A DNA stretch of 36,798 nucleotides from a virus, in the IMG/VR virus record IMGVR_UViG_3300009146_000026, positions 1 through 36,798 of that record; one strand, given 5' to 3'. Numbering within the stretch: position 1 is the stretch's first letter; every line of letters starts with the position of its first letter. Below, one piece after another: positions 16,634-24,392 of this stretch. The translations under genes and the position numbers were made by a program. The notes under the pieces were generated by a model. That model did no database searches, had not been told where the DNA came from, and saw nothing but the letters and a program-made list of their open reading frames with translations.

Positions 16634-18060
16634 GGACGCGGCCTCTTGTGCCTGCCGAACCCTCCGCGATCCCTCTCGGCCTTGATGCCCGCGCCTATCG
16701 CAGTGGCTGCGCCAAGGGCTGCTACTGCTCTGCCTCCACGCACCAGCCTGCGTGCGCCAACACGACCTGCATTGTCAGAGGCGATCAGAGCAGGAGCACG
16801 CCTAGCAGCGGAGTCAGCGCGACCGGCCTCCCCTCCCCATATCGCACGGGTGTGAGTCGCCTCCAACTTGGCAGCCTTGTGGCCTCTAAGGACGCGCTGG
16901 ATGCCCGGATCATCGGAGATGGCTGTGCTGATCTTTCCTGCAGGGTCAGTGACACGAACCGTGGCCTTCTTCTCGGTGGCCCGAATGCGTCGCTGTGCCC
17001 TGGCAGCGGCCTTGTTCTCCTGCTCCGCGAAGCCCCGTGCGGCAGCAGCCTGAGCGCGATAGGACTCAACGCCTCTCGGACGCGGACGTGCCAGACGGTT
17101 GGAGCCGATTGCCACAGCCCCTAGACCCCCTGCAGCCACACCTGCCCCTCCGACTGCCACGCCCGCAGCCCTGCGGTCCTTTTTCTCCTCGCCACGCCAT
17201 GCCCGGCCCATCTCCATGTTGCCGCCGTAACGGGCCTGGGAGATGGTCTTGGACACCTCATCGGACTTCTTGAAGCGATCGGCCCACAGCGGAGAAGTGG
17301 CAGTCGCGATACCAGCGACAACCAGTCCCTTGCCTGCGCGCTTCATGTGCTTGGCACGCTGGGCCAGCACCTCGGGCTTCACAGCGGCCACGTTGTTGGT
17401 CAGCACCTGGCGGCTCTTGTCCGCAGCCTTCTGGGCGTCCATCAACTTGCGCTCGGAGCGCCTGAGCCTGCCCTTGTGGGTCCACTTCGCACCCACCGGA
17501 GCGGTCTGCCTGCGGCCCGTCTGGAAGTCGAACTCCTTCTGCGCACGATGCTGAAGGCCCGTGTTCTCGGCGTGGACGACCCGGGCGTAGTTGAGCCTCG
17601 AATGCGCGATGGCGGGAACCTTCTTGGCGTCCACCAGTTGCTTGGCACCAAGGGCGGTGATCCCAGCGCCTCCCAGAGCGACCTTCTGGCCGCCGGTCAT
17701 GCCCTGCCTCGGGTTGCCGTACTCGTCGTAGTAGACCTTGCTGACCCGGTTGCCGATGGAGAACTCCTTGACCTCCTTGGCGCTGGCCAGTTCGCCACCA
17801 GCCCGGTACACGCTGCGATTGCCATCATCGTCGCGGTACTCCACCAGAGGTCTCTGACCACGAACCTTCTTCGGCTTGCGCGATATCAGGCCCAGCGCCT
17901 TCTTCCGAGGAACCGTGCTATCAGGCGTGCCCGGCTCCAGCACCTTGTACTCGGAGTACAACTTGCTGATCCGCAGGATCAGCGGGTCAGCCGGGGCTAA
18001 CTTGGAGACCTCATCGGTCCACATGTGTCCAACGACAGCCGCTCCGCCGTACCTGCTCAT
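16630..18060 (-). CDS. Hypothetical basic Gly/Ala-rich protein between terminase and portal
   Basis: This 476-residue protein is not recognised. It is very rich in Arg/Lys and Ala and carries at least four short hydrophobic small-residue segments: GQKVALGGAGITALGAKQL, KGLVVAGIATATSPLW, AAGVAVGGAGVAAGGLGAV and VAALGAATAIGAGI, each flanked by basic clusters. VSK-containing motifs (NRVSKVYYDEYG, DEVSKT, DEVSKLAP) recur. Terminase and portal genes are usually adjacent, so an inserted protein here is notable. It is separated from the terminase by 9 nt and overlaps the portal by 4 nt. A DNA-condensing or membrane-active virion protein would fit the composition, but this is inference. Confidence 0.78.
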   Translation of the reverse strand: MSRYGGAAVVGHMWTDEVSKLAPADPLILRISKLYSEYKVLEPGTPDSTVPRKKALGLISRKPKKVRGQRPLVEYRDDDGNRSVYRAGGELASAKEVKEFSIGNRVSKVYYDEYGNPRQGMTGGQKVALGGAGITALGAKQLVDAKKVPAIAHSRLNYARVVHAENTGLQHRAQKEFDFQTGRRQTAPVGAKWTHKGRLRRSERKLMDAQKAADKSRQVLTNNVAAVKPEVLAQRAKHMKRAGKGLVVAGIATATSPLWADRFKKSDEVSKTISQARYGGNMEMGRAWRGEEKKDRRAAGVAVGGAGVAAGGLGAVAIGSNRLARPRPRGVESYRAQAAAARGFAEQENKAAARAQRRIRATEKKATVRVTDPAGKISTAISDDPGIQRVLRGHKAAKLEATHTRAIWGGEAGRADSAARRAPALIASDNAGRVGARRLVRGGRAVAALGAATAIGAGIKAERDRGGFGRHKRPRP

Positions 18061-18069
18061 GCCTTGAGG

Positions 18070-19596
18070 TTAGAGCCAGAACACGGTCGTTTCTGGCTCC
18101 TCCTTGATGGTGACCACCCCGTCCTGCGATGACTCGTAGAAGGGCGTGTCCGGTTCTGGGCGCAACGACTCCAGCGACTTGGGCTTGAAGTCGGTCATCC
18201 CGACGGTGTTCGGAGGGGCTGGTGGGGCCTGACGCACAACAGCCCGATGGCAGATGGCCATGGCGGCCACATCATCGGGCAGGTGGTACTTGCGGCCCAG
18301 TCCAGTCGAGTACAAGTCATCGACTGTGGCCGCCTTATGTGCCATATGCAGCGGAGTGTTGCGAGGTAGCACATACATCCCGCGCTCCACGGCGGCCACG
18401 TACTCGGTGAGCAGCAGCACCCGATCCCGGCCCACCATGACGACCTTCACGGTGCGCTCGTCGATCATGTCGTTGACCACGTTGCCAATGCCCGTGCCGT
18501 CATGGGCGCTGACTGCTGAGTAGTCGCGGGTGATCCTGTTGAACGCCTCGATCATCTCCGGCCAGGGCTTGCGGTTCATCCGGCGCACGTACACCACGCG
18601 ATACGGGGTCACATCGGTGCGCACAACGGTCATCACCGTCATGTCGCGCTCCTTGGCCCAGTCAGCGCCTGCCGCATAGGTGGCTGTCACTTCCGGCTTC
18701 GCGTAGACCCACTCGTCATCATGGCCCTTGTGGGTCTCATCGACTGCCGTCATGTCCACGCATGCCTGATCCAACTTGGTCAGGTCGAAGGCACGGGCGT
18801 CACCAGATGGTTCGCCCAGTTCGTACTCGACCCGGAACATCTCGGCTGGGACGGACTGCCGTTTGCGGTCGATGAAGTCCTCGTCCATCCACCCGTCTGG
18901 GTTGGTGGGCGTCTTCAGGACTTCGAGGAAGCACCATGTCCGCACTGGCTGACCCTTGAGCAGGGCCTCATCGCGGACTGACTGGAAGGTGCCCACGGGG
19001 TTCTGCCAGGTGGATGAGGCGACCACCATCTCAGGGACCACATGGCCCCTGGCGTTGGGCTTCTCCATCGCCTGGCCCATGGCCGCGTCGTAGATGGGGC
19101 GTTCCATCTCGTCGATCTCATCGAGCAGGGTCATGTGGGGGTGGGGACCACGCACAGTGCGCTGTGATGCCGCAAGGGGTCGCACCCAGTTATTGGAGTC
19201 GAAGAGGAGTTGAGTCTTGATCTGGCTCTTGATGGCATACCGAGGGGCGTTCGGTGATGCCAGGAGGGACTCCACATGCTCGTGGACGTTGTTGGACTGG
19301 GCCATCGACCCACCCAGCAGGGTGACGTTGATCTCCAGCGCGGCTGCCTTGGTAAGAGCGAGCAGGGCGAGCATCAGGGACTTGCCGGTACCACGACTCC
19401 CATACCAGAGCACCCAGTTGGTCGAGTTCCCGAAGTAGCCCTCGCAGAAGGCGTCGAATGGTGCGTCGTGGTCTGCGCACACCTTCATTCTGGGGATCGA
19501 GATGCCCCATGTGGTCTTCACGAACCACCAGAGTTCCTCGGGATTCTCCGGGGGCCTGGTGATCTGGATGCGCCGCTCTGGTGCGTCGATGCTCAT
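18070..19596 (-). CDS. terL: Terminase large subunit (packaging ATPase/nuclease)
   Basis: This 508-residue protein would drive DNA into the prohead and cut it. The N-terminal ATPase has Walker A GSRGTGKS (residues 66-73) and Walker B MTLLDEIDE with D159/E160. The C-terminal RNase H-like nuclease starts at AAGADWAKERD, with D312 as first metal ligand, followed by SAHDGTGIGN with a second Asp. Length and domain order are normal. Its ATG overlaps the stop of the small upstream gene. The usual small-terminase partner is not beside it; a candidate lies on the other strand at 35859-36317. Confidence 0.93.
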   Translation of the reverse strand: MSIDAPERRIQITRPPENPEELWWFVKTTWGISIPRMKVCADHDAPFDAFCEGYFGNSTNWVLWYGSRGTGKSLMLALLALTKAAALEINVTLLGGSMAQSNNVHEHVESLLASPNAPRYAIKSQIKTQLLFDSNNWVRPLAASQRTVRGPHPHMTLLDEIDEMERPIYDAAMGQAMEKPNARGHVVPEMVVASSTWQNPVGTFQSVRDEALLKGQPVRTWCFLEVLKTPTNPDGWMDEDFIDRKRQSVPAEMFRVEYELGEPSGDARAFDLTKLDQACVDMTAVDETHKGHDDEWVYAKPEVTATYAAGADWAKERDMTVMTVVRTDVTPYRVVYVRRMNRKPWPEMIEAFNRITRDYSAVSAHDGTGIGNVVNDMIDERTVKVVMVGRDRVLLLTEYVAAVERGMYVLPRNTPLHMAHKAATVDDLYSTGLGRKYHLPDDVAAMAICHRAVVRQAPPAPPNTVGMTDFKPKSLESLRPEPDTPFYESSQDGVVTIKEEPETTVFWL

Positions 19597-19835
19597 GGCA
19601 GGTTCAGATCAGGTGAGTTCCACGGATGGACGAACGGCGTGGGCTCGTTGACGATCTCGACGTACTCCAGGTCGGGTCCGAGGATCTCGTGCAATGCCTT
19701 CTGAGTTCGGTGCTTCAGTTCAGCCAAGGATTCGTCTGCTGATGAGAACTGCAGGCTGGCATAGGCCCACCAGGTGCCTGCCTCGTAGGTGTACTCGATC
19801 CGCACGCTGTAGGGATGCTCGGTGATCTTGCTCAT
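19593..19835 (-). CDS. Small hypothetical protein upstream of terminase
   Basis: This 80-residue protein is of unknown family. It starts MSKITEHPYSVRIEYTYEAG and contains aromatic residues in an alternating pattern that suggests beta strands, then a charged helix (LAELKHRTQKALHEIL). It has no membrane segment or Cys. The ATG overlaps the TGA of the LPXTG gene and the stop overlaps the terminase ATG, so it is one step in a coupled chain. Confidence 0.68.
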   Translation of the reverse strand: MSKITEHPYSVRIEYTYEAGTWWAYASLQFSSADESLAELKHRTQKALHEILGPDLEYVEIVNEPTPFVHPWNSPDLNLP

Positions 19836-20176
19836 AGCCGCCTCGCCAGACGTATCAGGAAGATGCCCCCACCTATCAGGATGAGGGCAGAGATGAGCAT
19901 GATGCCTACTTCAAACGGTCCGGTCTCTGGCAATGTTGGAGATGGCGAGGCGGTCCCTGACGATGTAGGGCTCGGCTCGGGCGTCGAAGCAAGAACACAG
20001 CCGTTGAGGTAGATCGCCTCGCCGCCAGGCCAGTTGCTCCCCTCGGTCACATCATCCACAGGTGGCCAGATGTCCATCTCATGGTTGTCATGGCCCTTCA
20101 GGGCTGAGGTGCTGACCTCTATCGCGTTCCAGTGTCCGCCCTCGGCCCAGTGACAGAGGACTATCCGGTTGCCGAT
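19832..20176 (-). CDS. LPXTG-type cell-wall-anchored small surface protein, probable ATC start
   Basis: From the proposed ATC the product is 114 residues; from the first ATG (20077) it would be 81. The C-terminus is a classic sortase signal: LPETG (residues 82-86), a hydrophobic stretch (VGIMLISALILIGGGIFLI) and the basic tail RLARRL. A Ser/Pro/Thr-rich stalk precedes it. The 33 residues upstream of the ATG include IVLCHWAEGGHWNAIEVS then ALKGHDNHEMD, matching a CH...GH motif of exported actinobacterial proteins, which argues that they are translated. In frame they contain no ATG, GTG or TTG, but an ATC lies 6 nt after a perfect GGAGG. No signal peptide is visible, so how it would be exported is unclear. 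It overlaps both neighbours. Confidence 0.72.
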   Translation of the reverse strand: MGNRIVLCHWAEGGHWNAIEVSTSALKGHDNHEMDIWPPVDDVTEGSNWPGGEAIYLNGCVLASTPEPSPTSSGTASPSPTLPETGPFEVGIMLISALILIGGGIFLIRLARRL

Positions 20177-20475
20177 GGCTCACCTCCGAAGGGCCTGCGG
20201 TACCAAGAAAGGGCCTTGGCCCGCTCGTCCACCATCTCATCTGTGACCGGCTCCAACTGCTTCACCGAGAAGGTCAGGGTGTATCGGCTGCTGGCCTCTC
20301 TGGTGGAGCCCTTGACCATGCTGACCACCAAGGTGTCCGAGAGCCCTTCACATGCCTCCACGAAGCGCCTGAGGTCCCAGAGATGGGGAGGGTTGGTGTC
20401 CCTGCCAGTGCCGTAGGGCTTTGCCACGTGAGTGACCTCGATGGTCCTCATCACGTACTCAGCCCTATCGGCCAT
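20161..20475 (-). CDS. Hypothetical protein
   Basis: This 104-residue protein is not recognised. It starts MADRAEYVMRTIEVTHV, has a middle helix (LWDLRRFVEACEGLSD) and ends with a short charged helix. No catalytic or metal-binding motif is seen. ATG shares one base with the stop of the DUF6378-like gene (TGATG). Its last codons contain the Shine-Dalgarno of the following LPXTG gene. Confidence 0.65.
   Translation of the reverse strand: MADRAEYVMRTIEVTHVAKPYGTGRDTNPPHLWDLRRFVEACEGLSDTLVVSMVKGSTREASSRYTLTFSVKQLEPVTDEMVDERAKALSWYRRPFGGEPSATG
20174..20187 (-). promoter_or_regulatory. Ribosome binding site deciding an ATC start
   Basis: GGAGG at 20187-20183 (minus strand, within GGAGGTGA) is followed after 6 nt by ATC at 20176-20174, in frame with the LPXTG protein. 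An in-frame TGA at 20182-20180 lies between them, so translation of this frame cannot begin further upstream. The upstream gene ends 13 nt beyond the ATC codon. Site and spacing are directly visible; use of ATC is inferred. Confidence 0.6.
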
Positions 20476-20951
20476 CAGTCACTGTCTACGCCAAGGGTGC
20501 GGGCCACATCAGCACCACATGCTGCGTACCCGGCAAGGTCGATCCAGGAGTCCTCATGTAAAGGGTTGGTGGCGATCCTGGCGATCTTCATCAGGGCCAA
20601 CATCGCTGCCACATCAGCGGCCAGAAGGGCATCCATCCCCAGATAGGCACCCCACATGGCTGCGATCCGCTCGAAGGACTGCTCCGGTGATCCGTACGCG
20701 ACGTTGCGGTCCTGGGTGACGATGTGGGCCGCTCTGCCAAGGATGTCCATCCGGTACTCGGCTGATGGGTCCAACTGTGGTTCGGGATCAGGCTCAGGCA
20801 CTGTCCCAAGGGGTGGTCCAGGATCAGGCCATCTGCTACCCGGTGGCCTTGGAACACTGAGGCTCTCCACCAGGTGAGGTGGAATCTCGTTGCCCTCGAT
20901 GAAGGCCTGGAAGTCGGGCTCGTCATCACGCTTGCGCTTCTGAACGGTCAT
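20475..20951 (-). CDS. DUF6378-like phage protein
   Basis: This is a 158-residue protein. The first 65 residues are a Pro-rich linker (repeats of PDPEP type). The C-terminal 90 residues match the pattern of the DUF6378 family common in phages: ILGRAAHIVTQDRNVAYGSP, then FERIAAMWGAYLG, then LMKIARIATNP, then SWIDLAGYAACGADVA. The family has no firm function. The gene overlaps both neighbours by 1-4 nt in the leftward unit. Confidence 0.8.
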   Translation of the reverse strand: MTVQKRKRDDEPDFQAFIEGNEIPPHLVESLSVPRPPGSRWPDPGPPLGTVPEPDPEPQLDPSAEYRMDILGRAAHIVTQDRNVAYGSPEQSFERIAAMWGAYLGMDALLAADVAAMLALMKIARIATNPLHEDSWIDLAGYAACGADVARTLGVDSD

Positions 20952-21220
20952 TCCATGTCCTCCGGCAGGTTGATGAAGACCGTGAGAGACAGGGTGGCCT
21001 CTCGGTTCGCTCCGAAGATGAGTTCCAGATCACTGCTCGCACTGACCTGATTGGTCTGTGGCAGCCAGGGGTTCTCCTCCAGAAGGGCCTCGTACAACTT
21101 CCTGGCCCTGTCGTTCATCAGTTCTGGTGGATACACCTCATGCGTCTCGAACTCTGCCGGGATGGAGGTGAGGACATAGTCCTTGGGGGTGTCCACCCAC
21201 TCACCGTTCTTGTCGATCAT
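20948..21220 (-). CDS. Hypothetical protein
   Basis: This 90-residue protein starts at MIDKNGEWVDTP. That ATG was chosen over one 24 nt upstream because GAGGAGACCAG lies immediately before it. The protein has a central helix with RARKLYEALLEENPWLP and no recognisable domain. It is acidic and probably soluble. It overlaps the next gene by 4 nt. Confidence 0.65.
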   Translation of the reverse strand: MIDKNGEWVDTPKDYVLTSIPAEFETHEVYPPELMNDRARKLYEALLEENPWLPQTNQVSASSDLELIFGANREATLSLTVFINLPEDME

Positions 21221-21249
21221 CTGGTCTCCTCGTGTCGGTTCCACACTAC

Positions 21250-21465
21250 TCAGGGTTCAACCAGTGACATGTAGACAGCCTTGACTCTCCGATAGCACAT
21301 CGGGGACCAGCCCCAGACCTCTGTCTCATGATCCTTGTCCGAGACCCTGGTCCTGACATAGCGGGACGGTCTTCCACCGGGAACCTCGACCCTTGCGGTC
21401 AACTCGTCATCCGGCATGTCCAAGTACTGACCGGAGAGAGGACCACCCACCAGAAGAGATTTCAC
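21250..21465 (-). CDS. Small hypothetical protein, first gene of the leftward unit
   Basis: This 71-residue protein begins MKSLLVGGPLSGQYLDMPDD, a GGPxxGxxxxxP start seen in many small phage proteins of unknown role. The rest is probably a beta-rich domain (RYVRTRV, EVWGWSPMCY). The start is GTG without a clear Shine-Dalgarno. As the gene nearest the divergent intergenic region it may be translated from a short leader or leaderless message; this is inference. Confidence 0.6.
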   Translation of the reverse strand: MKSLLVGGPLSGQYLDMPDDELTARVEVPGGRPSRYVRTRVSDKDHETEVWGWSPMCYRRVKAVYMSLVEP

Positions 21466-21527
21466 TGGACATGTCTAACAGCGTTTCAAGATCATTTCGA
21501 CTATCGTCGCCCCTAGTAAGCAAGTGA

Positions 21528-21566
21528 GGGAGCCTGCGACCTCGCTTGCGCTCGGTCTTGGCTCCC
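21528..21566. repeat. Imperfect inverted repeat in divergent region
   Basis: GGGAGCC (21528-21534) pairs with GGCTCCC (21560-21566). An inner GACC/GGTC pair extends the stem after a small internal loop, leaving a loop of about 12 nt. It is followed by TTTA on the plus strand. It may be a regulatory hairpin, operator or weak terminator. No gene enters the region from the left on the plus strand, so a terminator role there is unlikely. Confidence 0.5.
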
Positions 21567-21776
21567 TTTACATGCACTTCACCAGGTGAGTTCTTCCAGA
21601 GAAAATCTATTTGGGCTGTGAACTCCGCTGGAGGATCGCTCCTCTTCCGCGCCCTGCCGCCCTGCTTCGGCTTGTGGCCTCCGCCCCGGGCGTCTGGCGC
21701 GTCTTCGTCGCTCCTACTGGGGTAGCCCCGATCCTATCGGACCTGTCAAGTCCATGCAAGTTGTTGTCAGTAGGGG

Positions 21777-21805
21777 TTGCGTGGTGTCAGCATGTGTGAA
21801 ATAAT
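21777..21805 (+). promoter_or_regulatory. Candidate sigma-70-like promoter for the replication block
   Basis: TTGCGT (21777-21782) and AATAAT (21800-21805) are 17 nt apart. The -10 matches TATAAT at five of six bases and is preceded by TGA, an extended -10 element (TGn). The -35 matches only at TTG. It points rightward, about 145 nt upstream of the helicase start, in the least GC-rich part of the intergenic region. Confidence 0.5.
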
Positions 21806-21951
21806 GTTCTTACAGACGACGGGAGAACTCTGTCCACCTCGCAGTGGCGATCATCCCTGAATCTGTGGTTCGCTGCCCTTGCTTGAACGACCTGACACTC
21901 GTTCTGGTGAGGGCTTCTTGCTTTCCCAGGACCATCTGGAAGGAGACCAGA

Positions 21952-23196
21952 TTGGATGCTGTGCCGACCCATCTGTCCATCGTCACAAGTCAGACAGGAG
22001 AACAGGAACTACCGCCCGAGGCCTATGTGATCTCGGCCCTCGTGCAGGGAGGCAACTACAACCCGGAGGCTCACGGCATCACCGTGGACCACTTCATGGC
22101 CTACAAGCAGGTCAACCAGTTCCTCAGGCTGTACCAGCAGCAGGCCAAGTCCGCCCCTCCGCTGCAACTGCTCCTCGACAAGTTCCCCCGGTTCCCGTAC
22201 AGGCCGGGGGTTTCTGCTGTCTGGGCATGCAAGCAGTTGCAACGAGCCCATCAGGAGCGGCACATGCTGCGGAACCTGAGTAAGGTGGGCACCTTACTCA
22301 GCGAGGGCCGGATCGAGGATGCCGGTGAACTGTGGCGAACATCAGCACGGTCCACAGCCACCCCGATCGGGCAACTGCAGGTGACCAACGCCTATCTGCC
22401 CATCGTGCGTCCTGAGACTGATCTGGGACTTGTGGTCCCGGTGTTGGCAGGGACCATGTCCAACATCTGCCAGGGCATCCAGCCCGGCAACCTCTGGTAC
22501 ATCGCTGGGATGCCGGGGATGGGCAAGTCCTACCGGCTGATCGAGCACGCGATCATGGCCGCAGAGGCTGGTTGGGACGTGGCCTTCTTCAACCTGGAGA
22601 TGACCGCCCTGGAGACCGACGAGCGCATCCAGCGGATGCTCACCGCAGGGATTGATGTCGAGTTCGGCACACCCGAGTTCGACGAGATCCTTGCTGCCCG
22701 CACCGCTGACTACGGCGCTCTGACCATCTACACCGGCGCGACATCCATCGCTGACATCGAGTCAGTGGCGGAGGAGGGCACGATGGTGGTCATCGACTAC
22801 GTGTCGAAGATCAGGTCCCCTGAAGGTCTTCGGGCCATCACGGACTACCGGCTGGCTGCGGCCATCTCATCGGAGTTGCGCGACATCGCGTTGCACCACA
22901 ACGTCCCGGTGCTCTCGGCGCTCCAGTTGAATCGGAGCGCCTACAACGCCACCGAGGCGAAGATGAGCCAGACCGCCGAGACCGACCAGTTCAACAAGGA
23001 CCCGACGGTGCTCATCAGCATGTTGCGCATGTCCGAGACGGTGATCCTGAACACCATCCTGAAGAACCGGCATGGCGTGTCCGGTCGCAAGTTCTACACG
23101 CGGTTCACCCACGACTCAGCCAGAGCCGTGGAGATTTCCTTCGAAGAGGCCAACGAGGCCATGTACGAGGACGCGGAGAAATCAATCACTCACTAG
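21952..23196 (+). CDS. DnaB-like replicative helicase
   Basis: This 414-residue protein would unwind DNA at the phage fork using ATP. The N-terminal 150 residues are a helical domain. The C-terminal RecA-like ATPase has Walker A GMPGMGKS (186-193), an FFNLEMT motif, Walker B MVVIDYVSK with D282, then VPVLSALQLNR, matching the LSQLNR element of DnaB. The start chosen is TTG 21952, because AAGGAG lies 6 nt upstream and the residues before it look non-coding; GTG 21961 is an alternative. It is the first gene of the rightward block. Confidence 0.88.
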   Translation: MDAVPTHLSIVTSQTGEQELPPEAYVISALVQGGNYNPEAHGITVDHFMAYKQVNQFLRLYQQQAKSAPPLQLLLDKFPRFPYRPGVSAVWACKQLQRAHQERHMLRNLSKVGTLLSEGRIEDAGELWRTSARSTATPIGQLQVTNAYLPIVRPETDLGLVVPVLAGTMSNICQGIQPGNLWYIAGMPGMGKSYRLIEHAIMAAEAGWDVAFFNLEMTALETDERIQRMLTAGIDVEFGTPEFDEILAARTADYGALTIYTGATSIADIESVAEEGTMVVIDYVSKIRSPEGLRAITDYRLAAAISSELRDIALHHNVPVLSALQLNRSAYNATEAKMSQTAETDQFNKDPTVLISMLRMSETVILNTILKNRHGVSGRKFYTRFTHDSARAVEISFEEANEAMYEDAEKSITH

Positions 23197-23211
23197 CAGT
23201 ACAGGAGACCA

Positions 23212-23439
23212 GTGGAAGACGAAGTTGACGACCTGACAGACGACGAACTTTCCGTCTTGCAGGAGTGGAAAGAGATCGTCCCGGAGATGATGCAGAGCCT
23301 TCGAGTGAACGGCATCTACTCCTACGGGCTGACATCCGACGAGATGACGATGTTGCTGCATGAACCTGGGATGTCGGAGTTGTACGCCGCGCTCCAGCAG
23401 CGCGCACAAGAGTTGGAATCAAAAGGAGACCAGAAATGA
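23212..23439 (+). CDS. Small acidic hypothetical protein
   Basis: This 75-residue protein begins at GTG with AGGAGACCA just before it (MEDEVDDLTDDELSVLQEW). It is acidic and all-helical in appearance, and no family is recognised. It lies between helicase and BRO-type genes and overlaps the latter by 4 nt (ATGA). A helicase-loader or adaptor role is conceivable from position only. Confidence 0.68.
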   Translation: MEDEVDDLTDDELSVLQEWKEIVPEMMQSLRVNGIYSYGLTSDEMTMLLHEPGMSELYAALQQRAQELESKGDQK

Positions 23440-24125
23440 GTGCTGAGTTACAGCCCCTCGCATGGGGCGGAGACAACCTGGAGTTCAGGCCCGGTCCTGA
23501 TGGTGAGCCCTGGATCGTCCTGGTGACCCTCTGTCGGATGCTGGGCATCAACAACCACCGGCAGGTCGCTTCACGGTTGGATGACGACGAAAAGGGTGTC
23601 ATTACTAGTGACACCCTTGGCGGGCCTCAGGAGACGATCATCGTCAGCGAGACCGCTGCCTACCAGATCATCATGCAGTCGAGGAAGCCACAGACCAAGC
23701 AGTTCATACGGGTGGTGGCAGATCACATGAAGAGCCTGCGCAAGCATGGCCACGCCATGCCCGGTGTCTCGTCGGACAACATGGCTCGGTTGGTTGCAAA
23801 CCCTGAAGGAGCCATGCTCCTGGAACTGGTCAGGGTCAAGGCAGAGCAGTTGAATCTGATTGAGCGCACCAACGAGGTGGAGCGCAAGTTGTCTGCCATC
23901 GGTGACCTTGACGATGGGTACACGACCATCGTCGGGTACTTCAACCACATCGGTGGCTCAGTCGATGAGACCAACGCGTCCATCATCGGCAAGCGGGCCT
24001 CCAAGTTGTGCCGTCAGCGGGGCATCAGGATCGGCACGGTCAAGAGCGTGCGTTGGGGAGTCGTCCAGTCCTACCCGGAGTCAGTGATCGCCGAGGCTGT
24101 TGAGTGGTTCAGGGGGCGTGGCTGA
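23436..24125 (+). CDS. BRO-N domain antirepressor-like protein
   Basis: In this 229-residue protein residues about 12-105 match the BRO-N fold of phage antirepressors: WIVLVTLCRMLGINNHRQV, DDDEKGV, IIVSETAAYQII and KQFIRVVADHM. A linker and short coiled coil (LIERTNEVERKL) lead to a C-terminal DNA-binding-type domain (TTIVGYFNHIGGSVDET, KLCRQRGIRIG, then YPESVIAEAVEWF). Such proteins usually act as antirepressors or transcription regulators in phages. Shine-Dalgarno AAAAGGAG precedes the ATG. Confidence 0.85.
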   Translation: MSAELQPLAWGGDNLEFRPGPDGEPWIVLVTLCRMLGINNHRQVASRLDDDEKGVITSDTLGGPQETIIVSETAAYQIIMQSRKPQTKQFIRVVADHMKSLRKHGHAMPGVSSDNMARLVANPEGAMLLELVRVKAEQLNLIERTNEVERKLSAIGDLDDGYTTIVGYFNHIGGSVDETNASIIGKRASKLCRQRGIRIGTVKSVRWGVVQSYPESVIAEAVEWFRGRG

Positions 24126-24126
24126 C

Positions 24127-24270
24127 ATGGGACTCACCCATATCGAGATGCAGGCGTTGTCTGCACAGGTAAGCCAGGCACAGACGCAGAAGTTGATCCT
24201 CGACACGCTCATCGAGATCGGCAAGGCACTCGTGATCATCGCGGAGCGGATGCCGGAGAAGCCCGAATGA
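24127..24270 (+). CDS. Very small hypothetical protein (47 residues)
   Basis: ATG one base after the BRO-type stop opens a 47-residue frame, MGLTHIEMQALSAQVSQAQ then QKLILDTLIEIGKALVIIAE, ending EKPE. It reads as a single amphipathic or weakly hydrophobic helix. No strong Shine-Dalgarno is present (GGGGG only). Support comes from tight spacing and an ATGA overlap with the next small gene. Function is unknown. Confidence 0.5.
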   Translation: MGLTHIEMQALSAQVSQAQTQKLILDTLIEIGKALVIIAERMPEKPE

Positions 24271-24392
24271 GCCCCTGGCGGCTGCTGTGGGGGCTTGCGG
24301 CAGTGGTTGTGCTCATCTCCACGGTGTGGGCCGGAGTGGCCCATGCGCTGGACACACAGGACAGGTTGGAGGAGATCCCGTGGACGCACTGA
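24267..24392 (+). CDS. Small membrane or exported protein (41 residues)
   Basis: The frame starts at ATGA with the previous stop. The protein is MSPWRLLWGLAAVVVLISTV followed by WAGVAHALDTQ: a positively charged start, a hydrophobic helix of about 17 residues and a possible signal-peptidase site after AHA. It may be a tiny membrane protein or secreted peptide. No family is known. Its end holds the GGAGGAG site used by the next gene. Confidence 0.55.
   Translation: MSPWRLLWGLAAVVVLISTVWAGVAHALDTQDRLEEIPWTH

Larger units (their letters stand above)
21466..21951. other. Divergent intergenic region
   Basis: No convincing gene lies in these 486 nt. They separate the leftward and rightward gene blocks and so must hold the start signals for at least one of them. 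Visible elements are an inverted repeat at 21528-21566, a candidate rightward promoter at 21777-21805, and the Shine-Dalgarno of the helicase gene at 21942-21948. Short open stretches (for example 21611-21799) have no ribosome site and no recognisable protein. A replication origin or operator could be here, but no iterons or repressor half-sites are evident. No clear leftward promoter was seen. Confidence 0.6.

Noticed and set aside
21528-21566. Inverted repeat as an intrinsic terminator
   Set aside because: The stem is interrupted, the T-run is short, and no plus-strand gene reads into it.
21611-21799. Small open frame in the intergenic region
   Set aside because: No ribosome site, low-quality composition, and it overlaps the candidate promoter.
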